Part shown: positions 1-9,000 of the stretch, piece after piece
Position numbering within the stretch: the stretch's first letter is position 1
Layout: every line of letters begins with the position of its first letter
Source: Citrobacter sp. On2M
GTDB lineage: Bacteria > Pseudomonadota > Gammaproteobacteria > Enterobacterales > Enterobacteriaceae
DNA length: 64,000 bases
Direction of reading: 5' to 3'
NCBI RefSeq assembly: GCF_018035235.1
Contig: NZ_WPCV01000002.1
Coordinates: forward strand, 1-64,000
Program-made: the position numbers and the translations under genes
The notes under the pieces: generated by a model
Databases searched by the model: none
The model's input: only the letters and a program-made list of their open reading frames with translations
What the model was told of the DNA's origin: nothing

Positions 1-9
1 AACAGAATT

Positions 10-129
10 TGCCTGGCGGCTGTAGCGCGGTGGTCCCACCTGACCCCATGCCGAACTCAGAAGTGAAACGCCGTAGCGCCGATGGTAGTGTGGGGTCTCC
101 CCATGCGAGAGTAGGGAACTGCCAGGCAT
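10..129 (+). rRNA. rrf: 5S ribosomal RNA
   Basis: This is a full-length 5S rRNA of 120 nt. The 5' end (TGCCTGGCGGC) and the 3' end (CTGCCAGGCAT) pair as the terminal helix. The sequence is nearly identical to E. coli 5S. It is the end of an rRNA operon whose 16S and 23S genes lie left of the window. It places the host in the Enterobacterales. Confidence 0.98.
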
Positions 130-140
130 CAAATAAAGTG

Positions 141-172
141 AAAAAGCCCATCCTGCCGGATGGGCTTTTTTG
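141..172 (+). terminator. rRNA operon terminator
   Basis: A 10-bp stem (AAGCCCATCC with GGATGGGCTT), a short TGCC loop and a T run follow the 5S gene by about 12 nt. This is a typical rho-independent terminator. Confidence 0.9.
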
Positions 173-192
173 CGTCTGTGCGCCGTGAAATC

Positions 193-224
193 TGCCGGCT
201 GCGGCGCAGCGCCTTATCCGGCCT
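193..224. repeat. REP-type palindrome
   Basis: GCCGGCTGCGGCGC followed by GCGCCTTATCCGGC matches the enterobacterial REP consensus. It lies in the extragenic region after the rRNA operon, as REP elements usually do. Confidence 0.7.
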
Positions 225-281
225 TAGGTTCATAACCTGTGCTGTAGATTTATGCAGCGGACTGCCGTTATCCACAAGTGA

Positions 282-630
<349 letters not shown>

Positions 631-745
631 AAAGCGCGGGAGATAACAGCGCCTGACGGCGCTGTGGTTGTCATGTCTTCAATCCGGAATGCCGGAACAT
701 CAAAATGCTTGCAGGTGATAACAGTATCGACAACAGTCTACATCA

Positions 746-859
746 TTACCCGAGCACCAGTTTCAGTAGCGGATACGGTCGTCCGAGATCGACTACTTCC
801 GTGCGTCCCGTCACTTTAAAGCCCATCTTCTTATAGAGCCCAGATGTCTTCTTGTTAAC
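746..859 (-). pseudogene. GNAT acetyltransferase C-terminal remnant
   Basis: On the minus strand a frame ending at 746-748 reads GLYKKMGFKVTGRT and then EVVDLGRPYPLLKLVLG. The GLYKKMGF segment is the typical acetyl-CoA-binding end of GNAT acetyltransferases. Only about 37 residues remain and there is no start. It is a decayed fragment between the rRNA operon and the ICE boundary, in line with repeated insertion and deletion at this tRNA locus. Confidence 0.55.
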
Positions 860-950
860 TGGCATGGCTATTTTATATATGGATTGTGAGCGGGGAAACT
901 CTGTAAGGATATTGAGAGATGAACAGTTGGAAAGTATCAGAAACTATAAA

Positions 951-980
951 AGCAAAAACCCGCCTTTAGGGCGGGTTCTT
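951..980 (-). terminator. tRNA-Phe terminator
   Basis: AACCCGCC, loop TTTAG, GGCGGGTT with flanking A and T runs form an intrinsic terminator. It lies just beyond the 3' end of the tRNA-Phe sequence on the minus strand. It is probably the original chromosomal terminator of the tRNA gene. Confidence 0.75.
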
Positions 981-987
981 TAAATAG

Positions 988-1037
988 TGGTGCCCGGACT
1001 CGGAATCGAACCAAGGACACGGGGATTTTCAATCCCC
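988..1037 (-). other. ICE attachment site (tRNA-Phe 3' end, distal att)
   Basis: Fifty bases equal the reverse complement of the E. coli tRNA-Phe 3' end, from the CCA through the T arm and variable loop to the anticodon arm (GAA anticodon). Identity stops right after the anticodon stem. The D arm and acceptor 5' strand are absent, so this is not a working tRNA. SPI-7, PAPI-1 and relatives integrate into tRNA-Phe/Lys and leave such a direct repeat at the end that carries the parA (soj) gene. The rebuilt tRNA and the integrase are expected at the other end, outside the window. Confidence 0.9.
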
Positions 1038-1121
1038 TTGTCAAAAAGTTAGATGCCGCTTTGACTTTTTGAATTGGTAGCAGGCAGGCGAACACATTCG
1101 AATAAATTTCGAGCGTATTGC

Positions 1122-2156
1122 ATGCAAACTGTATCTCGCGTTAAGTGTTCCCCCCAGGTTTCAACCGGGGAGTCTGTAGAAAGAAAACCAGACGCCAGTA
1201 TTCATTTGGCACAGCAGGTTTCACCACAATCGTTGTTACTCCCTGATGAGCAACAATTCCCGGTAGTATTGCCAGTAGTATCCACTAAGGGCGGAGAAGG
1301 GAAGTCAACCAAGGCAGGCAATATTGCGGGTTACACCGCCGATGCTGGTCTGAAAACACTGCTAATCGATGGTGATTATAATCAGCCAACAGCCAGCAGT
1401 ATTTTTAAACTTCACTATGAAGCACCCTGCGGCCTGTATGAATTACTCATGCAGACTGCTGACCTTAACAACCCTGACAGCATCATTTCCCGCACGGTTA
1501 TTCCCAATCTTGACGTCATCATTTCCAACGATCCCGATGATCGTCTTTCCAATGATATGTTGCATGCAGCTGATGGCAGAATGCGTCTGCGTAATGTCCT
1601 GCAGCATCCTCTTTTCAGACAATATGACGTCATAATCGTCGATTCCAAAGGCGCTGGCGGGGTGATGGTGGAGCTCGTGGTGCTCGCTGCGACTCAAAGC
1701 GTCATGGGTGTTATCAAACCGATTTTACCCGATGTACGTGAGTTCCTGCGCGGCACTGTACGTCTTTTATCCAAACTTCTGGTTCTGGAACCCTACGGTA
1801 TCCATATTCCCGATATTCGAATTCTCGCCAACTGTGTTGAACCCACTGTACTGGATCGAAACACCCTCAACGAACTCAAGGCAATCGTGGATAAAGGTCA
1901 ATACCCCCAGTCAGACCGTATTGCCATATCAATGCTGAATACCGAAATAGAGCAACTGGAAGTCTACAAACGTGGGCATGCGTGCGGGCAGCCAGTTCAT
2001 CGTCTCGAATATAAAACTGACCGGGTAAGCCTGCCGGCAGCGGAGTCCATGCACCACCTGGTCTGTGAGTTATTTCCTCAATGGAAAGATAAGTTTGATG
2101 CGGTTCTGGTTAACCGGCCTCAGCCCGGATTTGGTCAGGGGGCGGATGAGTTATGA
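1122..2156 (+). CDS. parA: ParA-family partition ATPase (Soj-like)
   Basis: This is a ParA/MinD-type P-loop ATPase of about 344 residues. The deviant Walker A motif KGGEGKST starts near residue 56, followed by LLIDGD and by VIIVDSKG in place of the classical Walker B. The family stabilises circular or integrated ICEs (soj of PAPI-1, STY4521 region of SPI-7). Homologs begin only a few residues before the Walker A, so the N-terminal 50 residues are unusual and the start is uncertain. ATG 1122 is the only in-frame ATG upstream, and there is a TTG at 1074. The stop overlaps the dnaB start (ATGA), so the two are coupled. It is the first gene inside the left att site. Confidence 0.85.
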   Translation: MQTVSRVKCSPQVSTGESVERKPDASIHLAQQVSPQSLLLPDEQQFPVVLPVVSTKGGEGKSTKAGNIAGYTADAGLKTLLIDGDYNQPTASSIFKLHYEAPCGLYELLMQTADLNNPDSIISRTVIPNLDVIISNDPDDRLSNDMLHAADGRMRLRNVLQHPLFRQYDVIIVDSKGAGGVMVELVVLAATQSVMGVIKPILPDVREFLRGTVRLLSKLLVLEPYGIHIPDIRILANCVEPTVLDRNTLNELKAIVDKGQYPQSDRIAISMLNTEIEQLEVYKRGHACGQPVHRLEYKTDRVSLPAAESMHHLVCELFPQWKDKFDAVLVNRPQPGFGQGADEL

Positions 2157-3253
2157 GCCATAAATCTGTTTCTGCAGAATCCATGCTGTTTAATGTCGGA
2201 GCTGAAACCGGTGTTCTGGGCGGACTGATGCTCGATAACGACCGCTGGGATGAAATTGCGCCGCTTCTGAATTCCGGAGATTTTTATTATGGCCAGCATC
2301 AGACCATTTTTCGGGAGATAGAACGGTTGGTCAGTGCCGGCCTGCCCATTGACCTGATAACCCTGTCCGAATCCATGGAGCGAAAAGATCTGCTGGAGCG
2401 GTGCGGGGGGTTCGCTTATCTGGCTGAACTGTCAAAAAACACGCCCAGCGCCGCCAATATCGTTGCTTATGCCGAAATTGTGCGCGAGTACAGTCGTAAG
2501 CGACGACTGGTTAAGCTGGGGCATGAGCTACATCAACTGGCCTCAGTCGGCGATGTGGATATACCCGGTCTGATTGAAAAGGCCGAAAAGCAGTTATTTA
2601 GTCTGGCTCAGCAGGCCTGTGACCCCGACATTTGTCTGAGCGTAACGACTCAGGTCGCTGACACGGTCAGCTGGCTGGAATCGGTCAGTGGGGGAAGCGG
2701 TGTGACCGGTACAGCGACAGGTTTTGCTGAACTGGATGAGAAAACCTGTGGCTGGCAGGACGGTGACCTGATTTTACTGGGTGCCCGGCCATCAATGGGG
2801 AAAACGGCAGAAGCGCTGAAACATGCCGTTGCTGCGCTGGAAGGCAGTCCCGGCAAGACCGTTCAGTTCTACAGCATAGAGATGCCAACCCAGCAGCTGA
2901 TAATGCGTCTGCTTTCAATGCTGGCCAGAGTGCCCTTCGATAACCTGCGCAAAGGTCTGCTGAGAGAAGGGCAGTGGAGTTTACTTGCGGATGCCGTAGC
3001 AAAACTGACCTCCTGGGAAGGACGTTTGCTGATAGACGATACCAGTTATCAGACGCCTTCCACGTTACGTATCAGCGCGCGGCGTAATGTGCGTAAATAT
3101 GGTCAGCCCTCACTTATTCTTGTCGATTATCTTCAGTTAATGAGTTGTCCTGGCCGGGAGAACCGCACTCAGGAAATTCAGGAGATTTCCCGTTCGCTCA
3201 AGTCACTGGCCAAAGAGATAAGGTGCCCTGTGGCAGCTTTAACGATGATGTGA
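2153..3253 (+). pseudogene. dnaB: DnaB-like replicative helicase, 3' truncated
   Basis: The N-terminal DnaB domain (about residues 15-120) is intact. The helicase domain has the Walker A GARPSMGKT (210-218) and Walker B LILVDYLQLM (D325). Translation follows family sequence as far as CPVAAL and then meets a stop after LTMM. The normal protein is about 450-470 residues, so about 100 residues are missing, including the H3/H4 motifs and the arginine finger. The next gene begins at once, which indicates a deletion junction near 3243. The product should not work as a hexameric helicase. It might still bind DnaG or DnaC partners. Confidence 0.85.
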
Positions 3254-3951
3254 CCGGCGAATGGTTCGGTTCTTGTGGATCACCTCGTTTACCTAAAACT
3301 GAAGTCCAGAACGATTTCCTCGGGGGACCCTCAGTTTTAACCGGTGATGTTATTCCTGATGAGTACCACTTTATTCCCGACGCCGGAAATATCGCTGCCA
3401 GTGCATCAGCTTTCGCTGGCGCTCAGGTGGGATTGACTGCGGATACTCCTTCTGACGCCGTTAGTATTGCCAGCGAGATGCCAGGTCTCTCACTTTTACC
3501 CACAGAACCAGCACTTTCCTCAGTTGAGTTTGCCAACGTAGGGCTCGAGCCTGTTACTGATATCTGGGCCATTCCGGCTCTGCAGGATGATATCGAACAT
3601 CTGCAGGACATGGCTTACCGGCTTGCTTATGAACTTGCAGAGGCGATGGGCTGTGAGGTTCATGTCAGTGAAGATAAAAATGCCAGTGCGGCCGGGTTCT
3701 CTGTTTCAAAACACGGCGGAGAATTTGCTCTTTTTCTGGCAGGGCTTTCCGGTCACGTGCCGAATAAACAATTCAACATGTTTATGTTCTGTCTCAACTT
3801 CTTTGGCTCCCAATCAGCGGGAGATACGCCTGTTTTTGACGATGTGCATGTAGTGAAGAGTCTGCGCCTTATTCGTGTTATTCGCCGTCTGCGCGAGCTG
3901 CAGAGAAATATGGCGGCTGAACAAAATGACGGGAGGAGGCATGAGCATTGA
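3250..3951 (+). CDS. Hypothetical protein, possibly C-terminal part of the ICE ParB protein
   Basis: From a GTG at 3250, which overlaps the dnaB stop, the frame runs 233 residues. The last 130 residues contain a helical segment (DIEHLQDMAYRLAYELAEAM) followed by a Gly/Phe-rich core. I could not identify a complete domain. Its place right after dnaB, and this helical segment, recall the C-terminal region of the PFGI-1-class ICE ParB family. That assignment is inference. If correct, the DNA-binding N-terminus was lost in the same deletion that cut dnaB. The stop overlaps the next start by 11 bases. Confidence 0.5.
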   Translation: MTGEWFGSCGSPRLPKTEVQNDFLGGPSVLTGDVIPDEYHFIPDAGNIAASASAFAGAQVGLTADTPSDAVSIASEMPGLSLLPTEPALSSVEFANVGLEPVTDIWAIPALQDDIEHLQDMAYRLAYELAEAMGCEVHVSEDKNASAAGFSVSKHGGEFALFLAGLSGHVPNKQFNMFMFCLNFFGSQSAGDTPVFDDVHVVKSLRLIRVIRRLRELQRNMAAEQNDGRRHEH

Positions 3952-4168
3952 TGTTGATGATGCGATGGCTCAGAACGAATCGCAGGTAAACATTGACAGC
4001 AGGTTTGCCGAAATCCGGGCTGCTCTTCGGATTCAGGGACATGTATCACGACGACATTGTCGGGACTGTGGTGATGAAATCCCTGACTCACGCCGTGAGT
4101 CCATCCCCGGGGTAAGCCTGTGCATGCACTGTCAGGAATGGCGAGAATCAGGAGACAAAAAACAATGA
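3941..4168 (+). CDS. TraR/DksA-type zinc finger protein
   Basis: This 75-residue protein has the four-cysteine finger CRDCGDEIP...CMHCQEW typical of TraR/DksA C4 zinc fingers. Short TraR-like proteins bind the secondary channel of RNA polymerase and mimic DksA with ppGpp. The long DksA coiled coil is absent here. A strong RBS (GGGAGGAGG) precedes ATG 3941, which lies inside the end of the upstream gene. The stop overlaps the next ATG (ATGA). It may tune transcription of the element or host. Confidence 0.8.
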   Translation: MSIDVDDAMAQNESQVNIDSRFAEIRAALRIQGHVSRRHCRDCGDEIPDSRRESIPGVSLCMHCQEWRESGDKKQ

Positions 4169-4425
4169 AGAGTCTGAAAAAGCCCCGCTCGCATTACCAG
4201 TGGGTCGGTGCCACGGTTGTTACCACACAGGAGCTGAGCAGTGGACTGGCGGTTATTCCTGTCGGAAGTCGAGGCGTTGTGAATGCAGCAAAGCGCGGGC
4301 TGTCGGTAATATTTGATGCCTGCCCGTGTTGCGGTGTTCAGCTAAGGCTGACCCGTATTCGTCCTGAGATGCTTGATATTGTGGCATATCCGGAAATTGA
4401 GGAGGTAACTCGTGTCGGCGAATGA
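4165..4425 (+). CDS. Small ICE-conserved hypothetical protein
   Basis: This is an 86-residue protein starting at ATG 4165, translationally coupled to the zinc-finger gene. It has a beta-rich middle (VTTQELSSGLAVIPVGSRGVV) that could be an SH3-like or KOW-like barrel, and a CPCCG motif at its centre that may bind zinc. I do not recognise a family. It sits in a tightly packed operon of replication and maintenance genes, and its stop lies 14 bases inside the next gene. Confidence 0.65.
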   Translation: MKSLKKPRSHYQWVGATVVTTQELSSGLAVIPVGSRGVVNAAKRGLSVIFDACPCCGVQLRLTRIRPEMLDIVAYPEIEEVTRVGE

Positions 4426-5134
4426 AAAAATTCTTTCACGTATCAAGAAGCTAATGGTACTGGCCGAAAAAACAGGTAATCCCTATGAGGCATCAGTGGC
4501 TTTACGGCAGGCCCAGGCATTGATGATGAAATACGATGTAACCCCGGCGAGCGTGGTACCGGGAGAAATAACAAGTGAGACCTGCAGGAATATTCCCAGT
4601 AATGCTCTTTCGGTTCCGGGTTGGCTGAATGCTCTGGTTACAGTGGTTTGCATGACCGCGGGCTGTCGCAGCTATTACGGCTGGTATCAGAACAGTGATC
4701 ATAAGAAGCGTCGCAGCGTAACATTTTACGGGCTTGGTGAACGTCCGGCGGTGGCGGGTTATTTGTTTGGCGTTGTCTCCCGTCAGTTGAAGCGTGATGC
4801 CGAACATTATCACCATACCGCGTGCGCACATCCGTTACTGAAACTTTCCACTATCCGTCGCCGTATGGATGAATACCGTTTGTACTGGGTGGCCGGAGTA
4901 TGGACGGTTCTGGAGTCATTTGAACCTGAAACATCAGAAAAAGTTCTACTCGACCGCTGGTTAACACAACAGCAGCGCAATCTGACCCCTGCGAAAGTAC
5001 GGCAGCCGGAAGGGTGTCGTAACGCCAAAAAAGTGAGGCAGGCTGCATGGACAGCTGGTAGGCAGGCTGAGATTTATCCGGCTATGGACTATCGCAGTGA
5101 GGAGCATTCGCTTCAGGAGGTATCCAATGGTTAA
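4412..5134 (+). CDS. DUF2786 domain protein
   Basis: The N-terminal 40 residues (EKILSRIKKLMVLAEKTGNP, then EASVALRQAQALMMKYDV) are the DUF2786 helical domain. A second part of about 190 residues is of the kind that follows it in ICE proteins (GLGERPAVAGYLFGVV). The function is unknown. The start is GTG 4412 with a GGAGG site at proper spacing. ATG 4421 would be a less well spaced choice. The gene belongs to the parA-topB operon, where homologs recur in SPI-7-like elements. Confidence 0.75.
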   Translation: MSANEKILSRIKKLMVLAEKTGNPYEASVALRQAQALMMKYDVTPASVVPGEITSETCRNIPSNALSVPGWLNALVTVVCMTAGCRSYYGWYQNSDHKKRRSVTFYGLGERPAVAGYLFGVVSRQLKRDAEHYHHTACAHPLLKLSTIRRRMDEYRLYWVAGVWTVLESFEPETSEKVLLDRWLTQQQRNLTPAKVRQPEGCRNAKKVRQAAWTAGRQAEIYPAMDYRSEEHSLQEVSNG

Positions 5135-5222
5135 CGTTCTGGCGTTTATTCTCGCTCCAGGGGCCTCTAATCAATTAATTGTCATGGATAATGAAAGTGT
5201 TCACGTTCAGGAGGCGATATGA
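5127..5222 (+). CDS. Possible 31-residue leader or linker peptide
   Basis: ATG 5127 has a good RBS (CAGGAGG) and reads 31 codons to a TGA that overlaps the ATG of the next gene (ATATGA). It fills the gap between two coupled genes and would keep ribosomes moving through the operon. The sequence (MVNVLAFILAPG...) has no recognisable domain. It may be a true small protein or the shrunken remnant of a larger gene. Confidence 0.4.
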   Translation: MVNVLAFILAPGASNQLIVMDNESVHVQEAI

Positions 5223-5776
5223 CTTTTTCACTTGCACAGGGTGCCAACAGTCTTTTGTTTAATCTGGTTATGGAACTGAGAGGTGGAAACATTCGGCGAT
5301 GTGAGGCGTTGGGGTTGAAACCTGAAGAAATGCGTCTCCTCAGAAGCCTGACGATGGAAGAACTGCACTATCTGTCAGGCAGCCCTGTTTCTGTTTTAAA
5401 TGTAGCAATACATCATGAAAATCTAAAACGAATGCTGGACCAGGCCAATCGAGAGCAAAAGCGTAGCGAACGCATTGATCGTGCTATTGCTCTTGGTGCA
5501 TCAATAGAGATGATGGGGATCTTCTTTGGTCTGAATGCTTCAGATGTCAGTTCTAAACGGCGGCTAGAGGGGATCCAGACACGTCAGGGACGTTGTCAGT
5601 CACCTGATGAGGAGTGTGAAGCGAAGATATGGCGTCTCTGGCATGAGGCCAATATCAGCGATATAGAAAGTCTTAACTCTCTTGAAACTATGATGCTTAT
5701 TGCGGAAGAGGCTGATGTCAGTCTCACGGTGATCTGGGGATTAATCAAAAACTGGTGTACGGGGGAGGTAGCCTGA
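5219..5776 (+). CDS. DUF2857 domain protein
   Basis: This 185-residue protein resembles the DUF2857 family found only in SPI-7/PAPI-type ICEs (NLVMELRGGNIRRCEALG and MTMEELHYLSG-type segments at the N-terminus). The N-terminal half looks like an FlhC-type helical DNA-binding fold. The C-terminal half is helical. The start ATG 5219 follows GGAGGCGAT. The stop overlaps the ATG of the next gene. Its probable role is regulation within the element, but no direct evidence is seen here. Confidence 0.7.
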   Translation: MTFSLAQGANSLLFNLVMELRGGNIRRCEALGLKPEEMRLLRSLTMEELHYLSGSPVSVLNVAIHHENLKRMLDQANREQKRSERIDRAIALGASIEMMGIFFGLNASDVSSKRRLEGIQTRQGRCQSPDEECEAKIWRLWHEANISDIESLNSLETMMLIAEEADVSLTVIWGLIKNWCTGEVA

Positions 5777-6024
5777 TGGATTCACTGGCACCCTCCTTTC
5801 AGTTTTACCGTACTGACCCGAGAAATGTGAGTAAAGCTGTCATGTCAAAGGCGCGTACACTGCTTTCCCTGTACCAGCAGGGAAAGCGAGTCTACAGCCA
5901 GATAGGACAGACAGGTTATCTCAAGATTGATCTGGGATTACGCTGGCGTCTGCTGAGTAAGGATGCAGGTAAAAGCTGGTTATTTATGTCTCACCAGACC
6001 TATAACCGGGAACTGAAACGATGA
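5776..6024 (+). CDS. Small ICE-conserved hypothetical protein
   Basis: This is an 82-residue basic protein starting at ATG 5776, inside the stop of the DUF2857 gene (TGATG). The segment LKIDLGLRWRLLSKDAGKSW and the small basic fold recall ParE/RelE-like toxins, but the catalytic pattern is not clear and no antitoxin partner is evident. I leave it as hypothetical. Its stop overlaps the next start (ATGA). Confidence 0.6.
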   Translation: MDSLAPSFQFYRTDPRNVSKAVMSKARTLLSLYQQGKRVYSQIGQTGYLKIDLGLRWRLLSKDAGKSWLFMSHQTYNRELKR

Positions 6025-9000
6025 GAGACGCATCGATAACAACAGAAAGAACGATGCAAACTCCGGCTCAGGTGATGGAAGAACCCGGTTCATCCGTTCA
6101 CCGTTTGCCTGCAGATGATATCATTGACTACACCTTGTCGAAGATGCAGGCACGGCTTGACGGTACGCCGGGTTCGTCGGGGCAGGAGCGTAACGGGCTG
6201 CTGTTTACAGGTAATATTCACGACGCCTACCCGCGGGCGCTAATCCTGGATATGCGCCTTTCTCCTCTGGATAAAATGTGCTGGATAATGATACGGCAGT
6301 ATGCCCTGCAGAACGACGGCGCCATCTTCCCCTCATATGATGAACTTCAGAAACTGCTTTCTTCCCCCGGTTCCGGACAGGCGTCACGCGATACGGTGAG
6401 CCGTGCGCTGACCATGCTTCGACTAACGGGCTGGTTGAGTTTGTGCAAGCGGGTGCGTGATACCGGGGGCCGGGTACGGGGAAATATTTACGCCCAGCAT
6501 GATGAGCCAGTCAGTGCGAAGGATGCAGAGATGTTTGACCCGGGATGGCTGGATATGGTGGGTAAAGCCTGCCAGCACAAATACAGAGAGGTCAGCGACA
6601 CGGCCTTTCATGTACTGAACGGGATACTTGATGATCCGATGATGCGTCACAGGCATTCGCGGATGACGGAAATTGCGGAACGTCTGACCCGCCCGTCCAA
6701 GGTGGGTGATGTTGCCCGCACTAATCAAAATCCGGGTACCGGACTCAGTCTGAATAGCATAAAAAATGAGCATAAATCACTTAGTCCGGTAAACAGACCC
6801 AGTAGTGAGAGGGGGGAGAAATCACCGAGTCCGGATAGCAGACTCAGCCTGAAATCAGACAGTTACGACAGAGTCCGGCAACCGGACTGCAATAACGTAC
6901 GTTCTTTCACACAAAGTGTGATTAAAAAAACGTACGTATCTCACCAGAATGGCAAAAATGCGGTTCCCGGAATACCCGAGGGGTTCGTGTGGCCTGATGG
7001 TCTGCAGTCCATCCTGCCGGAAAGTGAACAAGGCTGGTTTTCTGAAAGGAGTGTTATCATGCGTCTGGTGTTGTGTGAAAAACCTTCTCAGGGCAGAGAT
7101 ATTGCGAAGTTTCTTGGCGCCACTCAAAGAGGCGAAGGATTCCTGAGTGGTCCGGGAGTTACAGTCACCTGGGCTCGCGGCCATCTGCTGGAGACAGCTG
7201 AACCGGAAGTATATGGCGAACAGTATGGTAAGCCATGGCGCACCGATGTGCTTCCTTTATTACCACAGCAGTGGAAACTGGTAGTCAAAGCGGATGCAAA
7301 AGCCCAATTCGCGGTAATTAACCGTCTGCTTAAACAGGTAGATGAGGTGGTAATTGCCACGGATGCTGACCGGGAAGGGGAAGTAATCGCCCGTGAGTTG
7401 CTGGATTACTGCAAGTTTCAGGGGCGTGTATTCCGGTTGTGGATGTCAGCTCTGGATGATGCCAGTATCCGGTCAGCGTTAGCTGATTTGTGGCCGTCTT
7501 CCCGAACTGAATCGCTTTATTATGCTGGCGTGGGCAGGAGCAGGGCTGACTGGCTGATCGGTATGAATCTGACTCGCCTGTTTACACTTCTGGGGCGTGA
7601 GGCGGGTATCGGTAACGTTCTTTCAGTTGGCCGGGTACAAACGCCAACGCTGGCGATAGTGGTAAATCGTGATCGTGAAATTGATAACTTCGTGTCGAAA
7701 CCGTACTTCGAAGTTATTGCCATGCTGGCCGTGAACGGCGTGTTTTTTCCATCCAAATGGGTACCGGCTGCACAGTATTGCGATGAAGAGAAGCGTTGTA
7801 TCCAGTCGGGTGTAGCGGCACAGGTGGTTCAGTTGTGTCGGCAAACGCCAACGGCTGCGATAATCAATTGCCAGACAGAGAGGAAAAAACAATCAGCGCC
7901 GCTGGCATTCAGCCTGAGCACACTACAACAGGCCTGCTCCCGACACTGGGGGATGCCAGCCCAGACGGTACTTGATATCGCCCAGAAGTTATATGAAACC
8001 CACAAACTGACGACCTATCCCAGAACTGACTGTGGTTATCTGCCGTTATCGATGCGAGAAGAAATCCCACAGGTACTGTCTGCTGTGGTCGGAACTGATC
8101 CGGCGTTACAGCCGGTGGTCGCGAGTCTGGACACTCAGTTTGTGTCACGTATCTGGAATGATAAAAAAATTACCGCTCATCACGGTATCATTCCGACAAA
8201 ACATACTGGTGATCTGAGCAAACTCAGTGATGCTGAGCGCAATGTCTATCAGCTGCTCAGGTTGCACTACCTGGCCCAGTTCCTGCCCCAGATGGAAATT
8301 GACGCGACTGAGGCCACATTTAATATTGGCGGTCAGCTTTTCCGTACCCGTGGTAACGTTTTGGTGAAACCCGGCTGGAAATCTCTGTTTGGCAAAATGT
8401 CCAAAGATGATGAGGACAATACTGGTGAAACCACACTGCCCGCCATGCAGGCGGGCCAGGTCTGCCAGGTGCAGGGCGCTGAGCAGAAGATACTGCAGAC
8501 AAAACCGCCTGCTCCGTACAACGATGGAACTCTTATTGCCGCGATGACCAATGCGGCGGCGTTCGTTACTGACGCCGCGCTGAAAAAGGTGCTCAAAGAG
8601 AATGCGGGGATAGGAACTGAAGCAACACGGGCCGGGATAATCGACACGCTGTTGAAGCGTGGGTTTCTGGTGCGTGAGAAAAAGACGCTTAAGTCAACAC
8701 CTCTTGGACGTAACCTGGTGGATGTGTTGCCAGGAACGTTAACGAATCCCGGACTTACGGCACTGTGGGAACAGATGCTGGATGAGGTAGCTGCAGGCAG
8801 GGTGAGCCTGGATGACTTTATGGCAAAGCAAAGTCAGTGGGTCAGTCAGCTGGTCGCTCAGGGGAGATCACAGCCACTGACTATGCAGGCGCCACCTTCA
8901 CCCCCCTGTCCTGTATGTGGCGGCAAGACGTTGCAGCGCATTGGAAAGAGTGGCTTGTTCTGGGGCTGCCTGAAATATCCGGAGTGCAAAGGTATCGTGA

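Noticed and set aside
988..1060. Functional tRNA-Phe gene on the minus strand
   Set aside because: Only the 3' 50 bases match. The D arm and 5' acceptor strand are replaced, so it is an attachment-site copy, not a tRNA gene.
5776..6024. ParE-type toxin
   Set aside because: Only size, charge and a short segment fit. No antitoxin partner and no clear catalytic pattern.
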